Position numbers and translations under genes: made by a program
NCBI GenBank assembly: GCA_025594325.1
Contig: JANHCV010000005.1
Coordinates: forward strand, 1,949,501 to 2,013,500
Origin: Blastocladiella emersonii ATCC 22665
Taxonomy: Eukaryota; Blastocladiomycota; Blastocladiomycetes; Blastocladiales; Blastocladiaceae
Reading direction: 5' to 3'
Length of the DNA: 64,000 nucleotides
The notes under the pieces: model-generated
What the model was told of the DNA's origin: nothing
Databases searched by the model: none
What the model saw: only the letters and a program-made list of their open reading frames with translations
Shown here: one piece after another, positions 21,021 to 33,023 of the stretch
How the letters are laid out: every line of letters starts with the position of its first letter
How positions within the stretch are numbered: the stretch's first letter is position 1

Positions 21021-23495
21021 ATGCCTCGAATGAATGAACGACCCACCTCGGCGATACCGCCGGTGCCCGCTGCCTCGGGTAGCCCGGCCACCGCAGCGGC
21101 TGCCGGCCACTACTCGGAGGTCCCCGCTGGAGCGCACCCGCTCGCGGCCGCGGCGAGCCCCACGCCGTCACACTCACGCAGCAGCAGCACCGCCGCCTCG
21201 CCGCCACTTCCACCGAGCAAGCCGGCGCTCCTCGCCAGCGAGGACAAGTGGATCGACTGCTTCATCCGGTCCGAGACGTCGCTCGACGAGTACACGTTCG
21301 TCAAGACGCTCGGCCAGGGCACCTTCGGCAAGGTCAAGCTCGCCAAGCACGTGCCCTCGGTGCAGCACGTCGCTATCAAGATCATCGACAAGGCCACCAT
21401 CAAGACCGACAAGCAGAAGCTGAGCGTGCGCCGCGAGGTGCGCCTGCTGTTCCTGCTGCGCCACCCGCACGTCGTGCGCGTGCTCGACGTGATTGAGACC
21501 GCCGACCAGATCTACATTGTCATGGAGAACCTGCCGCGCGGCGAGCTGTTCGACCACATTGTCAAGAACCACCACCTGAGCGAGCCCGAGGCCCGCCACT
21601 TTATGCGCCAGATCGTGTCCGCGCTCGAGTACTGCCACTCGGTACGGCCGTTCTCCTGTCGCTGGGTCGTGCTGGCTGCCCACCGTGCGCTGACCCACGA
21701 AACCCGATGCGGGATGTGTAGCACTCGGTCATCCACCGCGACCTCAAGCCCGAGAACCTGCTGCTCGACTCGGACAACAACGTCAAGCTCATCGACTTTG
21801 GCTTTGTCAACACGTTTGACGGCGCGTCCCTGCTCGACACGTTCTGCGGCTCGGTGCGTTTCCACTTTAGCCAAGGTCGAGATGTATTGATTGACACTGA
21901 CGACCGGTCCCCGCTCAATCGTAGCCGTTTTATGCCAGCCCGCAGATGATCCGCGGCATCAAGTACTCGGACCCGTCGTCCGACATTTGGAGCCTGGGCG
22001 TCATCCTGTTCGCCATGCTCAGCGGCAGACTGCCGTTCGACGCCGAGGACATGCGCAAGCTGTACGACCGCATCGCCTCGGGCGTGTTCCGCTGCCCGTC
22101 GCACTTTTCGATTGGTACGCTTGCTTGCTTGGCTCTCGGTGCTCGATCCCCACCGACCCGGCTGACTGACTGATCACCCACGTCCATTCTTGATCTGTAG
22201 ACGCGGTCGACCTCATCCGCAAGATGCTCGTCGTCGACCCCAAGAAGCGGTACACGATCGACCAGGTCAAGGCGCACCCGTGGCTCGACTGGGACTCGGC
22301 CAGCCCGTCGCTCACGCGCGGCGAACACTACGACTCGCTCCGCCAGCCTCTCGTGCCGGTGCGGCCCGAGCTCGTCGAGGTCATTCAGTCGTTTGGCTTT
22401 GACGCGGACGTGATCCACGACGCGCTCCTCGACGCCAGCGGCGACGATGGTGACCGCGCGACGGAGCCCAAGGACCAGCAGCAGCAGCAGTCCCACCCGG
22501 TCGTCGGCTACTACCGGCTGCTGTCGATGCGGTCGCACCCGCCCCTGTCCGCGTCGTCCTCGAAGCGGTCCGACTCGCAGTACGCGAGCAGCGGCACCCT
22601 CCTCATGGACCCATCGCCGCCGTCGCCGTCAGCAGCAGCTGCGCCCGCCGGATCCAGCTCGGCTGTAGTCGCTCCCGCCTCGAGCAGTACATCCTCGGTG
22701 GGCTCGGCGTGGGCCAGTCCCTCGCACGCTCACGGGCACGCGTCCGCCAGCGGGTGTTCCGTGCCGGTCGCGGTCCAGCACCACCGCGTCCGGAGCAGCG
22801 ACGACGCCTACTTTATCGCCGCGTACCAGCAGCAGCAGGAGGACTGCCACGGGCAGCAGCAGCCCCACCACTACTACAACAACAGCAGCAGCGGGGGTGG
22901 CGTGTCGTTCCCGGCGTCGGGCTCCGGTCCCAGCTACGGCGGCGGGCAGCAGTACCACCAGCGCGGCCACAGCGTCGATCCGGGCCACCTGCAGCTCGAC
23001 AGCCGCCCGCGCCCGAGCTCGCCCAGTTCCGCCCTGGCCGCCGCGCAGCTCCCGCTTGCCTCGTCCTCGTCGCCGGCGTCGCCCTACCACCAGCACCAGC
23101 ACCACCAGCACCAGCACGCGCCATCATCCTCCCCGTGTTCGACGCGGCCGTCGCGCGCGTCGCTCGTGTCGCTCAAGACGTGGTCGGTCGCGACGCAGCA
23201 CCACCTGGTCGACCTGATGCAGGCCGTGGAGCGCACGCTGGCGGCGCACGGGGTCCAGCGGGTGAAACGGAGCGAGTACGTGTACGCGTGCGTGCGCAAC
23301 CCGGACATGGCGTGGGAGGTGCACCTGCACGTTATTGCCGCCGACGGGTCGCTGTGCGCGCAGTTCAAGAAGATGCGCGGGTCCGGGTGCCAGACCGTCG
23401 TCAGCTTCCTGCTCGCCGAGATGAAGGCGTGCCTCGACAGCCTCGACCGCCCGCTCGGCGGTTACGGCGAGGGTCACGGCCACCGGTACAACTGA
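21021..23495 (+). CDS. MARK/Kin1-type Ser/Thr protein kinase with KA1 domain
   Basis: Four exons (21021-21641, 21722-21853, 21925-22114, 22201-23495) give 745 residues. The catalytic domain has GQGTFGKV (98), the ATP lysine in VAIK (120), HRDLKPEN (catalytic Asp 214), DFG (232) and [13 protein letters not shown]-like segment ([18 protein letters not shown]) follows the kinase, then a Ser/Gln/His-rich linker and a C-terminal KA1 domain (YVYACVRNP ... EVHLHVI ... QFKKMRGS ... VVSFLLAEM). KA1 binds acidic phospholipids in MARK, Kin1 and septin-associated kinases, so membrane-linked polarity or cell-cycle control is plausible. ATGs at 21021 and 21030 are both possible. All catalytic residues are present. 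Confidence 0.9.
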
Positions 23496-23699
23496 GCGGG
23501 CGCGGGTCGGTTGGTACCTCGGCGCCGCGCCGTGCCGTGGGACTTGCTTTTCTGGGAGTGAGTTTCTATGTATGTGCTGATGGAGATGTAGATTAGAATA
23601 GAACTCGGTGAACACGGTCAGCGAGTCTCTCAATCGACGTGACAAGGAACCGAGGAAGGCACGCGGGCAGTAGGAATCAAAAATGCATCTATGAGAGTG

Positions 23700-24662
23700 C
23701 TACACGAGAACCACCAAGTTCCGCGTCTCGGTGCCCGGAACCGTGCCGGTGATCGGGAACGAGGACGTCGAGTCGTCGTCGGCCAGGACGGCGGGCGCGG
23801 GTGCCATGATCTGCGACCGCTCGATCGGCGCCGAGACCGAGCGAGGAGACGCGGCTCCCGCCGCAGCCATGGGTGGAGGTGGTGACGCAACGTTGCGCAT
23901 GGCTTCCTCGCCGCCGGCTCGGAGCTGACGACCTCGATTCCGGCGGCGGCCGCCGATGAACATGGCGGCGACGACGGCCACCACGGCGAGACCGATGAGC
24001 AGACCGGCCCACCAAGGGAACCCACTCGAGGAATTGGACGACTGGTCGTCGATCCCGGAATCCGAGTTGGTCCCCGCCGAGGGTGCGAGTGCCGTGGCGG
24101 CAGCACCCGTTGGCGAGGCCGTTTTGGACGGATCTTGCCGTTCCGTCGCCCCCGGGGTCGCGCGGACAGCGGTCCCCGTGACCGAGGGCGGGCGCGTCGC
24201 TGATGGTGGCGCGCCGGACGCGGGCACCTGGGACGGCGTGATGGAGACGGTCGTCGGCGGGGTTCCGACCGGGTTACCAGCGGACCCGGACGCGACGCGG
24301 ACGGCAAACTGCGGGACGCCGAGCCGGCCAAAGTCGCTGCTCGCGGCGCCGTTCTCGGCGACGACAACGGACCAGCTGCCGCCGTCCTTGCCGACATTGG
24401 TGGGCACGGTCCAGGTCAGCGACCCCTGCTGGTTCGGGACGGCGGTCTTGATGGGGGTGCACGATGCGGGGAAGTCGGCGGCGCCGCACAGCCACAGGTC
24501 GACGAACTGGACCACGTTGAAGGAGGGCCACAGCTGGTTCCACGACAGCGTCACGGGCTGGCCGACGGTCAGGACGGGCGGGTCGGCCTGGCCGAGCGGG
24601 TTGTTGACGAAGGTCGGGGCGCCGACGGCCGAGGGCGGCGACGGGGCAGCGGGCGAGGCCAT
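23700..24662 (-). CDS. Kre9/Knh1-like domain membrane protein
   Basis: One exon, 320 residues from MASPAAPS (24662). The N-terminal domain (residues about 15-115: VLTVGQPVTLSWN ... VDLWLCG ... GSLTWTVP ... WSVVVAE) resembles the Kre9/KNH Ser-Thr-rich GPI-protein domain of fungal wall proteins. A Pro/Thr/Ser-rich stalk, one membrane helix (FPWWAGLLIGLAVVAVVAA) and a basic cytosolic tail (RRRNRGRQ) follow, so it looks like a single-pass surface protein. No signal peptide is evident at this ATG; an upstream exon or start may carry it. Convergent with the kinase (204 nt between stops). Confidence 0.65.
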   Translation of the reverse strand: MASPAAPSPPSAVGAPTFVNNPLGQADPPVLTVGQPVTLSWNQLWPSFNVVQFVDLWLCGAADFPASCTPIKTAVPNQQGSLTWTVPTNVGKDGGSWSVVVAENGAASSDFGRLGVPQFAVRVASGSAGNPVGTPPTTVSITPSQVPASGAPPSATRPPSVTGTAVRATPGATERQDPSKTASPTGAAATALAPSAGTNSDSGIDDQSSNSSSGFPWWAGLLIGLAVVAVVAAMFIGGRRRNRGRQLRAGGEEAMRNVASPPPPMAAAGAASPRSVSAPIERSQIMAPAPAVLADDDSTSSFPITGTVPGTETRNLVVLV

Positions 24663-25392
24663 TCGGGCGGGCGGGCGGGTGTCGAGCAAAGGCAGCAAGA
24701 AGCAGTCTACGGCAGGCAGTGATACATGGCACGTCGCGCTGGTTGATGTTGACGGAAGAGGAGGGGCCCTGAGTACGAGTCTGTGGTTCGGCGAGCGCCA
24801 CCGCTGCGGCGGATCGGATTACCCCGGCTGACCGCACGTGCGCCATCGCGTCCATCGAGCCCATCCGAAAGGGCCGTATTGCGGGCGCCGCCAAAGTACG
24901 CCACTGCGCCACATCGTTACAGTTAATCTATACGCGCGCCACACCAACAATCTGCTACATCCATCTCGACACGTGCCCGCGATCATGGGATGCTGGGGAG
25001 CTCATGAAACGCAGGCGCACGCCGCCACCAGCGCGCCGGCCAATCGGCGGCCGCGACGTACGCCGCGATCCTATCATCTCGGGTCATGGGGCCCTTGGGC
25101 TATGCCATCAGCAACGGTCCGCCGCCTCGGGAGCTATCGGGCGCGCGATCTCCCCGGGTTCCCGCGCGCTTGAGCGCCTGCTTGCGCGCTGGAAGGGGAA
25201 GTCGCCGTCCGCCGCCTCGCGCGCTTCCCACCCGGCCGCCCGGCCTCGGCCGTTGCGCGGGGGTATAAAGACCGGCTGCCCCCCGCTGCCTGAAGTCCCC
25301 TCGCTCTCCACGCTCCTCAATCGCTCGCATCACACGAGCATCACCGTGATCCTCGTCTCGAAGCCCCTCTCTCCCACTTCTACCCGATCATC
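24663..25392. promoter_or_regulatory. Divergent region before the permease gene
   Basis: I see no coding exon in these 730 nt, apart from a possible missed first exon of the Kre9-like gene near 24663-24740. A CCAAT box lies at 25040-25044, and a TATA box follows nearer the permease. Confidence 0.4.
25264..25270 (+). promoter_or_regulatory. TATA box of the amino-acid permease
   Basis: GGGTATAAAGACC is a consensus TATA box (TATAAAG) 123 nt upstream of the permease ATG at 25393. It is followed by a pyrimidine-rich leader, as expected near a transcription start. Confidence 0.6.
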
Positions 25393-26935
25393 ATGGGTGC
25401 TGCCGCCGACGCCAAGCCCGCGAGCATCGCACAGCCCGGCACGCTCGGCCGGAGCCTGGGTGTCGTCCAGGGCGCTGCCCTCATCACTGGGTACGCCTCG
25501 CTCGACCGCAACAGCCCTCACGCGGCCCGACTAACCTCGACGTCTCCGATCTAGTGCCATGATCGGCAGTGGTGTCTTCACCAACCCGGGCAAGGTCGTC
25601 GGGATCATGGGCGCCGTCGGGCCCTCGCTCATCCTGTGGGTCCTCGGCGCCGCCATCGCCTACTTTGCGTCCATGAACTACGCCGAGCTCGGCTCGCGCA
25701 TCACCGCCTCGGGCGGCGACGCCCCCTTCCTCGACTACGCCTTCCAGAGCCCGCGCCGCTTCTTCGCCAGCATGTACTCGTGGACGCGTATTTTCCTCAT
25801 CAACCCGGGCTACAACGCCAGTCTCGCCGTCATTGCCGGCTCCTACCTCACCTCGGCCTTCCCGCACGTCTTCCCCGAGGACCCCGAGGTCGCTGGCGGC
25901 GAGTACTACGCCAAGCGCATCGGCGCCGTGATCCTCGTCGTCCAGACCCTCGCGTGCGTGCCCTCCAACAAGGTCGCCGGCAAGTTCATCACCTTCGTCA
26001 CCTCGATCGCCGTCCTGTGCCTGCTCGCCTTCTCCGTGACCGGCCTCTTTGTCCTGTTCGGCGTCGCCCCTAACGTCCGCAACCTCGAGAACTTCTCTGC
26101 CGCCCACCTGTTCCAGGGCACCACCACCAACCCGGGCGACTGGGCCTCGGCCCTCTTCAAGGTCCTGTGGGCCTTTGACGGCTTCGCCAACCTGGCCTCC
26201 TCGCTCAGCGAGCTTAAGGACCCCGAGCGCAACATCCGCCGGTCCACCGTCATGGGTATCAGCACGGTCGGCCTTCTCTACATCCTCGCCAACATCTCGT
26301 ACCTCGTGGTCCTCAGCTACTCGGACATGTCGACGCTCGGGTCCGGTGTCGCGTCGCAGTGGGCCACCAACGTGTTCGGCCCTACCGGTCAGGTCATCGT
26401 GATGCTGCTCATCTTCCTGTGCGTGTGCTCGTGCTGCTTTGTCACGCTCTTCTCGGCCTCGCGTATCGCCCACGCCACGGGCGAGTCTGGTCTCATGTAC
26501 CCGCCGCGCTTCTTCTCAACGGTCAACGCGCGGTTCGGCACGCCCATCAACGCCCTGCTGTTCAACTTCGCCATCTCCATGGTGCTCCTCATGGTCCCGC
26601 AGGGCGACACGTTCTGGTTCATCATCGACCTTGTCTCGTACCCGCTCTGGGTCTTCTACGGCCTGACCGCCTTTGCGCTGCTCACCATCAAGCACCGCGC
26701 CGCCGGCAGCATCTTCGCCCACGACGACAACTTCTCTGGCGTCCAGGTCAACGCCATCGGGCCCGTCCTGATCGTGCTCGTGTCGCTGTTCCTCGTCATC
26801 TTCCCCTTCTTCCAGGAGTCGATGGTGCTGTCCTCGTCGCTCGCGTGGGCGTGCATCGCCGTCGGCGTCGTGCCCTACTTCCTGCTCTCGCGCGGGAGCA
26901 ACAAGGACAAGGCCGCTGGCGCTGGTGTCGTGTAA
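25393..26935 (+). CDS. APC-superfamily amino-acid permease (LAT/Mup1-like)
   Basis: Exons 25393-25490 and 25555-26935 give 492 residues; the intron splits the first conserved helix and splicing restores ITGAMIGSGVFTNPG, the substrate-binding GxG motif of helix 1. About twelve hydrophobic segments follow, with YAELGSRITASGGD and the helix-6 segment ALFKVLWAFDGFANL typical of L-type and Mup1-like amino-acid transporters. It probably imports neutral amino acids across the plasma or vacuolar membrane; the exact substrate is not readable. Codon choice is strongly C/G-ending and a TATA box is present, suggesting high expression. It lies in the same spacer as Kaptin, an amino-acid-signalling component, though not adjacent. 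Confidence 0.9.
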
Positions 26936-27999
26936 ACACGACTGGAGAGGATGGTGACGCGACGAGTATCGTCGTAGACGGAGTCCATGAAGACCAAGAG
27001 GAGGGCGAACCCACTATGTACATTTTATATCCTTCCCTCCTACACTACACTACATCTGATTTAGGATCAAACTTATCGCCTTTCACGCGAAGGAAGTGGG
27101 CCATCCTTGGCCACGTCACAGCTGGACAACCCGTGGTCAGACTTCAAAGGGGCCTTGACACTTGGTCGCTGCTGCGCGGACCAAACGCACACGAGTCACG
27201 ATCGGTTTTCATCTATGAAATCAACTCTGACTTCCTCCGGCTACTACCCAGGAAGCCTGAATCAGTCAAGCAAGGATGCTTCGGCACTGGCAGAAGCGAA
27301 TTGAGCCAAGCGAGCGATAGAACGACGGCTATTGGCGAGCTTTGTCATGAACTCATAAGAACGGCAGTTAAATGAGATGATCTCGCGAGTCAAACTTTGA
27401 AATGATCATGGAATCGCGAATCGGCGAGTCGCCATCTGTGGCGCGACGCGTCTCGCACACGGCGCGTGATCGGATCACGCGTTTTCGCGACGCGTCCCCA
27501 GCAACTGTCTCCCGCGGTGACCTGGCATTTTGCACGCGTGTGAAATGTAAAAGATATGACGAGATAAAAGAGCAACTGCACCCGAATAAGCACAACAAAA
27601 AGGTTGCAACCTGGTGAGGGAGGAGTGGGAAGCTGGCACGCTCGATGCGCGTCCAGGAAGCCCCTTGACGGAATTCAACTTCGAAACTTGATCAGGGCTT
27701 CGAAATGGGGTCGTCCTGCGCAAGGCCATCGACTCGGATGCCACACTTGCCACTTCGACTCCCACTCACCGATTGTGGTCGCGCAACCAGAGCAGAGTCA
27801 CTACCGCACTGTGAAAGCTGGCGAGCGAGTGGCCTTTGTCAGTGTTAGCGGCGCTCCCGAATGCTTGCGTGTATCCGGTTGCGGCAGACGATGCTGCTTT
27901 GTATGTCCCACTCGCATGTCAATTCAACGAGATGCGAAACACGACACCAGTTCAGGCCATGCCAGCTCAGACCAACAGTTAGGCAGTGAGCTGTGGCTA
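26936..27999. other. Right spacer edge, no gene seen
   Basis: I see nothing coding here. The composition is less GC-rich and the open frames are short. It contains copy 3 of the 57-bp element at 27442-27498, in the orientation opposite to copy 2. Confidence 0.5.
27442..27498 (-). repeat. 57-bp dispersed palindromic element, copy 3
   Basis: Inverted relative to copy 2. The palindrome is intact (CGCGTGATC-G-GATCACGCG) and one direct repeat has a single change (CGCGACGCGTCCC instead of ...CTC). TCTCCCGCGG follows, the mirror of CGGGAGAC beside copies 1 and 2. Confidence 0.9.
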
Positions 28000-28220
28000 A
28001 CGAGCTTGCCCGCGCAGTCCTCGTCCTGATACAGACGAAGGATAGCCTCGAGAACGCCATACGACACCCGCGACATCGGGTACGACTGGTCGAGCTTGCC
28101 GATCTCGCGCAACAGCTTCCGAGTGAATCTGCAGACCACGACCGCGCTTGCACCCGTCGTACACTGCATGATCTCGTTGTCAAAGTCGACCGGCGGATTC
28201 GAAGCGGCGAGCTGACACGG
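27924..28220 (-). pseudogene. Tail fragment of a zinc-module paralogue, right junction
   Basis: Up to 28074 it is identical to the left fragment (CQLAASNPP ... IGKLDQSYPM). Beyond that it continues with a different but related sequence (SRVSYGVLEAILRLYQDEDC) that aligns to PQVACAGLDVVFRIHKDQDC on the left. After DEDCAGKL it loses similarity and runs to a stop at 27924. The duplication border therefore joins the same 5' part to two diverged 3' parts of one gene family. It may be frameshifted at the very end. Confidence 0.5.
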
Positions 28221-29291
28221 ACATAGCTGTAAGTCCTCGAGGCGAAGGGCGGCGAAGACGCTGCGTCGCTTCGCACGACTCCAGGCTACGTTCTCGGGCT
28301 GGCGCACTACGAGCGTGATCGACGACTCAGTTCTTGAGCATGCCGACGTAGCCGCCTTAGAAAGCATGTGTAATTGCGCTCGCTGACCTCCCGTCTGGCT
28401 AACAACGCGAATGCACGGCCGTCGGCTCATTAATCCAGACCTTGCAGGCGGAAGGTCTCGAGTCAAGTATTTAAAAATTGTGTCGCGAGTCAATAAATAT
28501 CCTCTATGAATGCCCGACAAGTTTTTTACACCTTTTCAAACGTGAACAGCATCTGAAATTCAGGTGAGTTGATCAAAAGTGTGGCGCGACGCGTCTCGCA
28601 CACGGCGCGTGATCGGATCACGCGTTTTCGCGACGCGTCTCCACCGCCTGTCTCCCGAGGCACCGCACGCGCGCGCGTGAAAATAGCAACAATTCAAGAA
28701 GGAAAGACCAGAAATGCCATCGAGCAAAAGGTTTATGGTTAGTGGTTAGTAAGTGGGGGGAGGAGGGCATTTTTTTGTTGCACCAGTCTATGGACGTAGC
28801 CGGTCAGGTACCTCAATGATGGACTATCATTGCCGAACTTTTTTAGGGTTCGAAACGGTCCCCCGATATCCACGCCAACAGCCCCGATGCAACGTGTCCA
28901 CTCGACTCCCGCCCGCCGAGTACGAGAGCTTGACTTTGGCAAAGTGCCCCTCGCTCCGGATTTCAAGGCTTCGCCATGAGCTAAGGTCACCGAGAAATAC
29001 TGTCCATGCTTCACTCCCTTTTGTCCCTCGGTGAGAGCACGACGGCCGGATCTGGTCAATGTGTAGTACTTTGGCGAAGATTCGCCGTCACTTGATCCAG
29101 CGGCCCACGCGACGCGCGCTCCACAACCCAGGGAGGCCAAGCGAACAATGCGAAAGAACCAATTATATGCAAGCGAGGTTCTTGGGAAGAGGGAGTGAGT
29201 GGTGATTAATGTGCTAATGGTATTAGGAAGAGTCAACGATGTCGCCGATGCGGCATCCCAGTCGGCCGCCGGCCCACGCGCTTCGGCGCAC
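28221..29291 (-). other. Mirror of 9713-10783, non-coding
   Basis: Right-arm copy of the stretch downstream of the zinc-module gene. I see no gene. It contains element copy 4 at 28585-28641. Confidence 0.5.
28585..28641 (-). repeat. 57-bp dispersed palindromic element, copy 4
   Basis: Exact reverse complement of copy 1, as part of the right arm. Confidence 0.9.
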
Positions 29292-31378
29292 TTAGTCCTC
29301 GAGCACCAGCGTGAAGAGGAGGATGAGGGCGTCCGTGCGGCGACTGGTCTTGCCGAACCGCAGGATCTCGCCGAGACCGGAACGCACGACCCGCGCCTTG
29401 GGGTACGACTTGTCGAGCTGGATGAGCTGGGCGATCAGCTGCTCGGCGCACCGGACGAGCGCGGTCTCGCCCACAGTCGAGGCGTGCGACGTGAAGCCGA
29501 ACTCGAACGGGAGGCCTGCCGCGGCGAGATGATGCAGGCAGCGCTTGACGCGGTTGGCGAGGTCGTACGACAGCAGCTTGCACTCGTCGACACGGTGCGA
29601 GTGCTCTTGGCCCATGATGCGGCCTGGCTCGCCGCGGAGGACGGCGCGGCAGTAGCCGCACATGGAGAAGAAGGGGCGGTTGGCCGCAGGAGGAGCGGGT
29701 ACGGAAGCGAGCGCGAAATCATGAGGCGCTGCGACGGATGCGGACGACGAGGCTCTCGACGAGGCCGTGGCCGCGGCGGCCGCCGGCGGACCCGCCGGTG
29801 CGGCAGAGTTGGCCTGGACGGCGACGGAGTTGTCGTGCGATGCGATGCCCGAGGCCTTGCGCATCGCCGCCTGCTGCAGCTCGCGGAGCGTGTCGAAGAA
29901 GAAGCCGAGCAGGTGCGCGCGACCGTCGGCCGTCGGCAGTTGGGCGAGCATGCGGAGCGCGAGCTGGATGGGCCGGTACTCGGGGCTCCGGTCGCAGAGC
30001 TTCTCGATCTGGTCCGCGAGCCGCTGAGCGCGCCGCGCGAGAATCGCCTCGGTGACGTCGGGCCCGGTTCCCGGCTTGATGTTCTGGATGCCCTTGACGC
30101 GGCGCAGCCCGGGCTCGAACGTCTTGGCAAACCGGACGATCTCCTGCTCGGACCGCACCAGCGGACACTGCGACGTGCCGTGCGCGTCCAGGCGCACGCG
30201 CTTTGACCCAGACCCGGACCGGATAATCATCTTGCACAGCTTGCACCCGCGGCCGGCGGCGGCCGTCGTAGGCCCGTGGTGATGGTGGTCGTGGTGATGG
30301 GCCGCCGTGTGGTGGTGGTGGTGGTGGTGGTGGTGGTCATCGTGACGCGGATGGACCGACGTGGAAGAACCAGTCGACGACGACGTCGCGTACGCCGACG
30401 ATGTCGTAGATGCGGGAGCGGCGCTCGCGGACTGCTCGTAGGCCTGCGGCTCGTAGGCGTGCGACTGCTGCTGCTGGCGGCGGAAGCGGCGGCCGAGGCG
30501 CTGCTGGGCGGGATACTTGCCGCCGCCGGCGACGAGCTCGAAGATGATGGGGACGGCGCGGCCGCGGTCACGGACGCGAACCCGAGCGCGTTGAAGACGG
30601 GAACAGCCGGCATGAACTGGTGCCGTGGGCGCCGCGGGTCCCGTGCCTGCGCGGAACCGAGCGGGGCGGGGGCAGCAGCGGCGAGGACGGGTGCGCCGGG
30701 TGTGGTAGAAGATGAGGCGGCAGACGACGGCGGCGCGCTTGATGCCGACGCGGGCGCCGAGATCGAGGCCGGCCGAGCCGGTGCGGGCGCCGAGGTAGTC
30801 GCCGAGGATACGGCCGCCGGCGCCGCGGCCGATGGTGGTCCACGGCCTGCGGGAACTTGAGCAGGAGCTGGCATCGGCGGACCGGTTGCTTCGGGCACGG
30901 GCGTCGACGTGAGCGCGGCGATGCGGCTCGTGACGATCTGGTGCGCGTGGTCGAGCTGGGTCGCCATGGCCGACACGCGGATCGACGCCTCGACGAGCGG
31001 CTTGTGGCGGCCGTGCGGGATCTCGGCCGCGATGCTCTGGGCGATCCGGGCGACCTGGTCGCGCGTCTCCTCGGCGTGCCACTCGCACGCCGCGCCCATG
31101 GCGACCCAGCCGCCGACCGTGGCGGGCTCCATGGCGTTGTTCTGGATGAACGCCATCAGCGCGGCGCTGGCCGCGGCGTCGACCGTCGGCGGCGTGGGCG
31201 CCGCGGGCGGCGGGGCGGGCGCCGCGGGCGGCGGGGCGGGCGCCGCGGGCGGCGGGGCGGGCGCCGCGGGCGGCGGGGCGGGCGCCGCGGGCGGCGGGGC
31301 GGGCGCCGCGGGCGGCGGGGCGGGCGCCGCGGGCGGCGGGGCGGGCGCCGCGGAGGCGTCAGGCGCGTGTTGATGCAT
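29292..31378 (-). CDS. Novel two-module C-x2-C-x17-H-x4-C protein, right copy
   Basis: Mirror of 7647-9712, with seven instead of six APAPPPA units. The start is at 31378 and the stop at 29292. As on the left, the Pro/Ala-rich and first helical part is in one frame and the His-rich tract and two CCHC modules in another, with an unplaced intron or frame change between about 30460 and 30860. The His tract (nine consecutive His followed by HHHDHHHH) sits just before the first module. No known domain is recognised. Preservation in both arms shows only that the copies are recent. Confidence 0.65.
31205..31351 (-). repeat. Coding minisatellite, 7 x 21 bp
   Basis: Seven perfect 21-bp units encode AAPAPPP on the minus strand. 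The left arm has six. Confidence 0.95.
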
Positions 31379-31934
31379 ATAGAGAGTCGCTGCAAGTGGC
31401 GCAAGGGGCCCGTCGTCGCGGCCACACGGAGTCGAGGACGGAGCCGAGGTGAGGAGACGGAATCGTCGCCGTCCGCGCGGCGACGCGTCCGGCCGATGGG
31501 AATCTTCTAAGAACGCGTCTCTCCGATGTCTCCCGCGCCGGCACGCCGCATCACATGCCGCGGGGGACACTGTCTCTCGAAGTCTTTGTCTGGCGCCCTA
31601 TGCTTCGGGCGGAGACGGCCGAGTGCTCAGTGTACGACACGGTCGGTAGGTGGAAGAGCCGTTGATTCGCTCTCAGCCAACACGATAGCACGGCCAGGGT
31701 GGGTTCAGTCCGCCTTCTGCCCAGGTCCGCGCCTCAGCGTCCCTGCGCATGGAAGTCGGTCCTAGATCTCCAGTCCGTATCAGCTCGTATCAGGCAACTT
31801 GATGCCGACTATGAGGTTCCAGCAGATGACGCGCCGCGCCACACGGCTGAGCCCAACGTGATTTGCGCGAACGCGGTGCTCAACCACTGCATATTGCGAC
31901 GATGTCACTCCGAGACCAACATACCTCGTAAACC
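31379..31934. promoter_or_regulatory. Divergent intergenic region, right copy
   Basis: Mirror of 7091-7646. There is no gene; ACGCGT-type motifs lie between 31465 and 31535. Confidence 0.4.
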
Positions 31935-33007
31935 ATGTATCACGGCTGCCGCGCACTTGCCGCACTCGCACCACCGTCACGGCTCACGGCATCGCGCGCG
32001 CTGGCGACCACGGGGGCGGGCGTCGCTGCGGCCCCGACGGCGGGCGCGCCGCAGGTGTTTGACCGCGCCGCCAAGCGGCTGCAGCGCGACCGCGCGAGCC
32101 GGCACCCGAGCGCCCGCGCCGCCGACTACCTCAAGGACGAGATTGCCGCCCGGCTGGTCGACCGCATCCTGGTCCGTCCGTGTTTCTCGGGAAGCGACTT
32201 GCACTCACAGAGACTAACACCCGCGAGATACAACAGGACGTCAAGAACCGGTACCCGGTCATCGTCGACGTCGGGTCCGGCGCGGGGCACGTCGTGAAGC
32301 ACCTCGACGCCGACATCACGTCCAAGGTCGTCATGTGCGACATGTCGCGCGACCTGCTGTACCGCGACGCCGATCTGGACGGGGAGCGCGACGTCGAGAT
32401 CGAGCGGCGCGTGCTCGACGAGGAGACGCAGCTCGGCGGCGCGTTTGCGCCCGACAGCCTCGACATGGTCGTGTCGAACTTGTCCATGCACTGGGTCAAC
32501 GACCTGCCGGGCGTGCTGATCCAGGCGCACCGGTGCCTCAAGCCCGACGGCGTCTTCATCGGCGCCATGCTCGGCGGCGACTCGGTGTTCGAGCTGCGCA
32601 CGAGCCTGCAGCTGGCCGAGCTCGAGCGCGAGGGCGGTGTGTCGCCGCGCGTCAGCCCCATGGCCGTCTCGGCCGACATGGGCGGCCTGCTGTCGCGCGC
32701 CGGGTTCACGCTGACGACCGTCGACGTGGACGAGGTTGTCGTCGACTACCCGTCGGCGTACGAGCTGGTCGACGACCTGCGCGCCATGGGCGAGTCGAAC
32801 GCCGTGGCGCAGCGGCGGCCCGCCCTGAAACGGGACACGCTCGCGGCGGCGGCGGCCATCTACCAGGCCATGCACGGCAACCCCGACGGCAACTCGGTGC
32901 CCGCCACGTTCCAGGTCATCTACCTGATCGGGTGGAAGCCGTCGCCGACGCAGCCCAAGCCGCTGGCGCGCGGGTCGGCGCAGGTCAACCTCAAGGACAT
33001 TTTGTAA
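31935..33007 (+). CDS. NDUFAF5: NDUFAF5-like complex I assembly protein, right copy
   Basis: Exons 31935-32171 and 32213-33007 give 343 residues. The N-terminus is Arg/Ala/Thr-rich with no acidic residue in the first 40, as in mitochondrial presequences. FDRAAKRLQRDRASRHP and DYLKDEI match the start of the mature NDUFAF5 protein; the SAM-fold motif and MHWVNDLP, KPDGVFIGAMLGG, MGESNA and HGNPDGNSVPATFQ follow. Identical in protein sequence to the left copy, so the organism would have two expressed copies if both promoters work. It ends 16 nt from the convergent ABCG stop, so the 3' UTRs must overlap. Confidence 0.9.
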
Positions 33008-33023
33008 TTTTTTTCGGATGCAT

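Noticed and set aside
22850-23125. Gln/His/Ser triplet runs in the kinase linker as a separate repeat locus
   Set aside because: They are in-frame low-complexity linker codons, common in this genome, not an independent element.
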